Shown here: positions 51,601 to 53,309 of the stretch, piece after piece
Layout: each line of letters starts with the position of its first letter
Position numbering within the stretch: position 1 is the first letter of the stretch
Notes under the pieces: model-generated
What the model was told of the DNA's origin: nothing
Database searches by the model: none
The model's input: only the letters and a program-made list of their open reading frames with translations
Translations under genes and position numbers: made by a program
NCBI GenBank assembly: GCA_016938175.1
Contig: JAFGVE010000040.1
Location: 1 to 53,309 of the forward strand
Reading direction: 5' to 3'
DNA length: 53,309 nucleotides
Origin: Campylobacterales bacterium
Lineage (GTDB): Bacteria > Campylobacterota > Campylobacteria > Campylobacterales > Sulfurimonadaceae

Positions 51601-53309
51601 GCTGTACCATCTCCTATGAATGCTAAAGCCTCACTTACTGTAAACCAATGGTCTTGATGTGTTGAGTCTCCACTATTAAACGTAGTAATTTGTATACGTA
51701 CAGACCCCATCTGTGCATAAGACTCAATAACCTCTCTCATAGATGTTAAAAGAAGCTCCATACGTTCAACTGTCGTAATGTATGATGAACCAGTTTGTGC
51801 ATCCCACCCCATACTTCCAGATGTATCTATCATAAATAGTAGATTTGTATTTTGCTGAGGAATTTCAACACTTTTAACTATATCACCTGCAAATGCCATA
51901 TCATCTTCTACTACAACATTGAGTGTAGCATTTGACGTATCAACACCATCACTTACAGTTACATCAAATCCTAACGTTAGCGTATCTTCCACAGAGTTTA
52001 CTGGATGATCAATTGGAGCTAATAGATTTACTTTATAAGTACCTGTTTGCTGATCTGTAATCTCTACTGTTATCACTGTATTGCCATTAACACTACCAGT
52101 AAGTGTAGCTGTACCAGAACCACTCCATACAATTGTTTCACCACCAGATGTAAAAGTTTCTGTAGGGGCTGCAATTGCTGCCGTTAAACTATCTCCATCA
52201 ATATCAGCAAAAGAAAGTGTACCAGTTGTAACTGTTGCGTTTGTAGTATCATCTCCTATGTTAGCACCTTCATCATCCTGTAAACCTTGTGTCAGACCCT
52301 CTTCTGACACTCTAGCAGTTGCACCTAAAAGTGTTGGTGCATCATTTTGTGGAACAACAGTAATTGAAAGTGAAGAATCATCTGTTGACTCTCCATTACT
52401 TACAGTATAGTTAATAACAGGCACACTTCCATTGTAATTAGCTAAAGGTATAAATGTATAAGAACCATCAGAATTAATTTCTATAGAACCTACATTCGCT
52501 ATAGTGAGAGCCTCCCCGAGTGTACCAACTTGACTACCAACACTAAAACTAACTACATTTAAAGATAATCCATTTGTATCAACAAGATTCTCAAGAACAT
52601 TGCCATTTAATGTAGCGTCTTCATTACAAGAAACGAGTTCATCTGCATCTGTAAATGTATCTATAACTGGTGTTACATTCAGTGTTACGGTTGCAGTATC
52701 TACTCCTCCTTCTCCATCACTTATTGTATATGTAAAACTATCAGCACCATTGTAGTTAGCAGATGGAGTATATGTAATTATTCCATTAACTAAACTAACT
52801 ACTCCATTTGAGGGCTGTGTTACTGAAATGACTGAAAGAGTATCTCCATCAGGGTCAGAATCATTATTTAAAACAGTAATGACCGTTGCAGTATCTTCCG
52901 TAATTTCTATAACTCCATCATCTAATGCGGTAGGAGCTGGATTAGTTACACTCCATGCAAAGCTCTGTGATGTAGCAGGATTCACGCCATCTGTAGCTAT
53001 CACAGTTACAGTATAAGTTCCATTAACACCACCTTGAGAAGCACTATTATCAATAGTACCAGAAATCACACCCGTAGTTGAATCAATAGTTAAACCTGTA
53101 GGTAAACCAATAGCTGAATAAGTTAATGCATCTGTATCATAAAAACTACTTGAAACATCTAAAATAACTCCTTGAGCATCCGTACTATTTTGAGCCGGTA
53201 TAGTGATAGATATAGGCGACATATCATCATCCGTGATTGTTGCAACTCCTGTTGAGCTTGCATTTGTAGTATCACCGCTTGTTACCGTTGCAGTTAATGT
53301 AAATGTCTC
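48690..53309 (-). CDS. Giant secreted adhesin with two vWA domains (5' end outside the window)
   Basis: The reading frame stays open to the right edge (an ATG at 53222 is internal, preceded by Calx-beta-like TITDDD), so the gene is partial, with about 1539 codons visible. From right to left come Ig/cadherin-like repeats with Ca-binding NDSDPDGDTL, and a vWA domain with MIDAS DTSGSM at 51807-51827 plus GGTNYDEAL and LSDGQP. A VCBS-like unit containing FGADGG follows, then further repeats, a second vWA (DVSGSMS at 49980-50000, MTNYEDA, LISDGAP) and a second FGADGG unit. The C-terminus resembles type I secretion adhesins (LDDVLNITDANEHKLTIEGDSGD, then a serine/aspartate-rich end). It belongs with LapA/RtxA-like surface adhesins. 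Matching secretion genes are not in the window. Confidence 0.88.
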   Translation of the reverse strand, partial: ETFTLTATVTSGDTTNASSTGVATITDDDMSPISITIPAQNSTDAQGVILDVSSSFYDTDALTYSAIGLPTGLTIDSTTGVISGTIDNSASQGGVNGTYTVTVIATDGVNPATSQSFAWSVTNPAPTALDDGVIEITEDTATVITVLNNDSDPDGDTLSVISVTQPSNGVVSLVNGIITYTPSANYNGADSFTYTISDGEGGVDTATVTLNVTPVIDTFTDADELVSCNEDATLNGNVLENLVDTNGLSLNVVSFSVGSQVGTLGEALTIANVGSIEINSDGSYTFIPLANYNGSVPVINYTVSNGESTDDSSLSITVVPQNDAPTLLGATARVSEEGLTQGLQDDEGANIGDDTTNATVTTGTLSFADIDGDSLTAAIAAPTETFTSGGETIVWSGSGTATLTGSVNGNTVITVEITDQQTGTYKVNLLAPIDHPVNSVEDTLTLGFDVTVSDGVDTSNATLNVVVEDDMAFAGDIVKSVEIPQQNTNLLFMIDTSGSMGWDAQTGSSYITTVERMELLLTSMREVIESYAQMGSVRIQITTFNSGDSTHQDHWFTVSEALAFIGDGTAGSRDSSLNPSGGTNYDEALAEAQTAYAIDGKLEASAGAEIANVAYFLSDGQPQTAGGIESSYGITGTEITAWTNFLVANDISSYAVGFGSGLDSSDQAYLDPIAYDGLNETERDGVIVADSSTLADTLLSTVQPPLVGNVLGELGLDGFGADGGYFETIVIDGVTYTYDIVNNQITNSLNADIISGAILTLTTSNQGGLELNFDTGVYEYQPDGTLAQGESRVEFIEFTAVDGDGDTSTGTATLNISRAAKEIPVLSADIATVDESAMSTGSDSTNIVTPAISNVATGNIFANDTIPSGTSLSAITIDGAISSVDAGGVITVTTQEGNTLVVDKSTGDYTYTLINALEHYEKTEIANSAINDSDTFSTIYGGNSVTREYDYGIGHAGHTVTVQMNIDVYNYRWEEGSDEVTVTLNGQNSVSQTLSDDGTILLNVVLDEFGKFVLDIDNNANNSNESLTINNFSVVGNDNIIIIGAPLDTLVDSFTYSVTDRDGDVYSSTLDVTINDDVPSVNDEAAVSVSLVEAPVTNILLTLDVSGSMSTTVGGVSRLDIAKAALIDTIQAYENQGAANVNLTLFASSAVNVSNGWMSSTAAINYISGLYLDSNDNIRYDNGDGNLTNDTIVGIDGQMTNYEDAVAVTASNYNLSLPDADKYVAYLISDGAPTRENIEGSDVSGNVGQDSESGWIDTPYLNSWNSFINSNNIALEVIGIGTNLDETYLDMLQVIDGKTSTIVADETKLSEVMLSSVQSVQGSLYGNDSSAGILFGADGGNILEITYEGTTYSYDEANPVQSIVLSQGEMELDFETGNFTYTPTTTTSSDIVEDFIVSVTDSDGDTTLDKPLQLTISTDGAYAYDGSAIDGEGGYDTVTFSADTINFDNINNIVNVEALDLTVGDKTVSISLDDVLNITDANEHKLTIEGDSGDTLNVDTSGWTQDSVVDNGETTTYEYSKGSDSISLTVDDQIDTTGM

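Noticed and set aside
48690..53309. Functional link between the adhesin vWA domains and the Bat vWA proteins
   Set aside because: vWA is a very common domain, the adhesin type and Bat type differ in surroundings, and tRNAs and an oppositely directed region lie between. Closeness alone is not evidence.
1..53309. CRISPR array, insertion sequence, prophage or integron
   Set aside because: No regularly spaced repeats, transposase or integrase motifs, or terminal inverted repeats were seen on either strand.

Overview
The window looks like a chromosomal segment of a Campylobacterota (Epsilonproteobacteria) species, most likely a free-living Sulfurimonas-type organism. The evidence is AT-rich sequence, the flagellar block flhF-flhG-(membrane protein)-fliA-fliM-fliY running into mnmA, a futalosine-route menaquinone gene, an HsrA-type regulator next to folB/plsY, and gene order that I recall from Campylobacter jejuni (flhF-fliY region, aroQ, sppA, lpxC/thrB/infB region, folB-hsrA-fdx-ppx, bamA-tyrA). 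No insertion sequence, phage, CRISPR array or 16S/23S rRNA gene was seen. No gap between genes exceeds 300 bases.

Layout, left to right. 1-130: a stable-RNA type promoter pointing off the left edge, plus a cluster of hairpins downstream of mnmA. 131-8509 (minus): a flagellar/housekeeping run of hypothetical, aroQ, folK, flhF, flhG, membrane protein, fliA, fliM, fliY, LOG-family and mnmA. 8634-9854 (plus): aminodeoxyfutalosine deaminase-like gene. 9862-11864 (minus): two-gene ABC exporter with a perfect-consensus promoter. 11957-12826 (plus): sppA. 12842-26803 (minus): fifteen tightly packed genes from nadA to xseA, covering NAD synthesis, FlhB, an M23 peptidase, lpxC, tsaB-like, thrB, ylxR, infB, rbfA, rimP, ribD, ubiE/menG and xseA. 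26911-31863 (plus): plsY, folB, hsrA-like regulator, histidine kinase, ferredoxin and ppx/gppA. 31860-34100 (minus): bamA. 34199-35029 (plus): tyrA.

35026-46989 (minus) is an 11-gene, roughly 12-kb block. It contains one MoxR ATPase and one DUF58 protein but two complete BatA/BatB/BatD sets. Two lipoprotein genes, one CsgG-like with TPRs and one LPP20-like, separate the two halves. This is the most unusual system in the window: a doubled MoxR/Bat (von Willebrand A) envelope system. 47132-47296 (plus): tRNA-Lys(UUU) and tRNA-Glu(UUC) behind a perfect TTGACA-17-TATAAT promoter. 47298-48643 (minus): an OmpR-type response regulator with a two-helix HAMP-like protein that has no kinase domain and a small three-helix protein. 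48690-53309 (minus, truncated by the right edge): a giant secreted adhesin with two vWA domains and Ig/cadherin-like repeats.

The genes serve flagellar assembly and its regulation, envelope building and quality control (LpxC, BamA, M23 peptidase, SppA, Bat system), core translation and cofactor synthesis, and at the right end a likely regulated surface-attachment module. Functional statements rest on motif recognition and remembered family knowledge. No database search was run.
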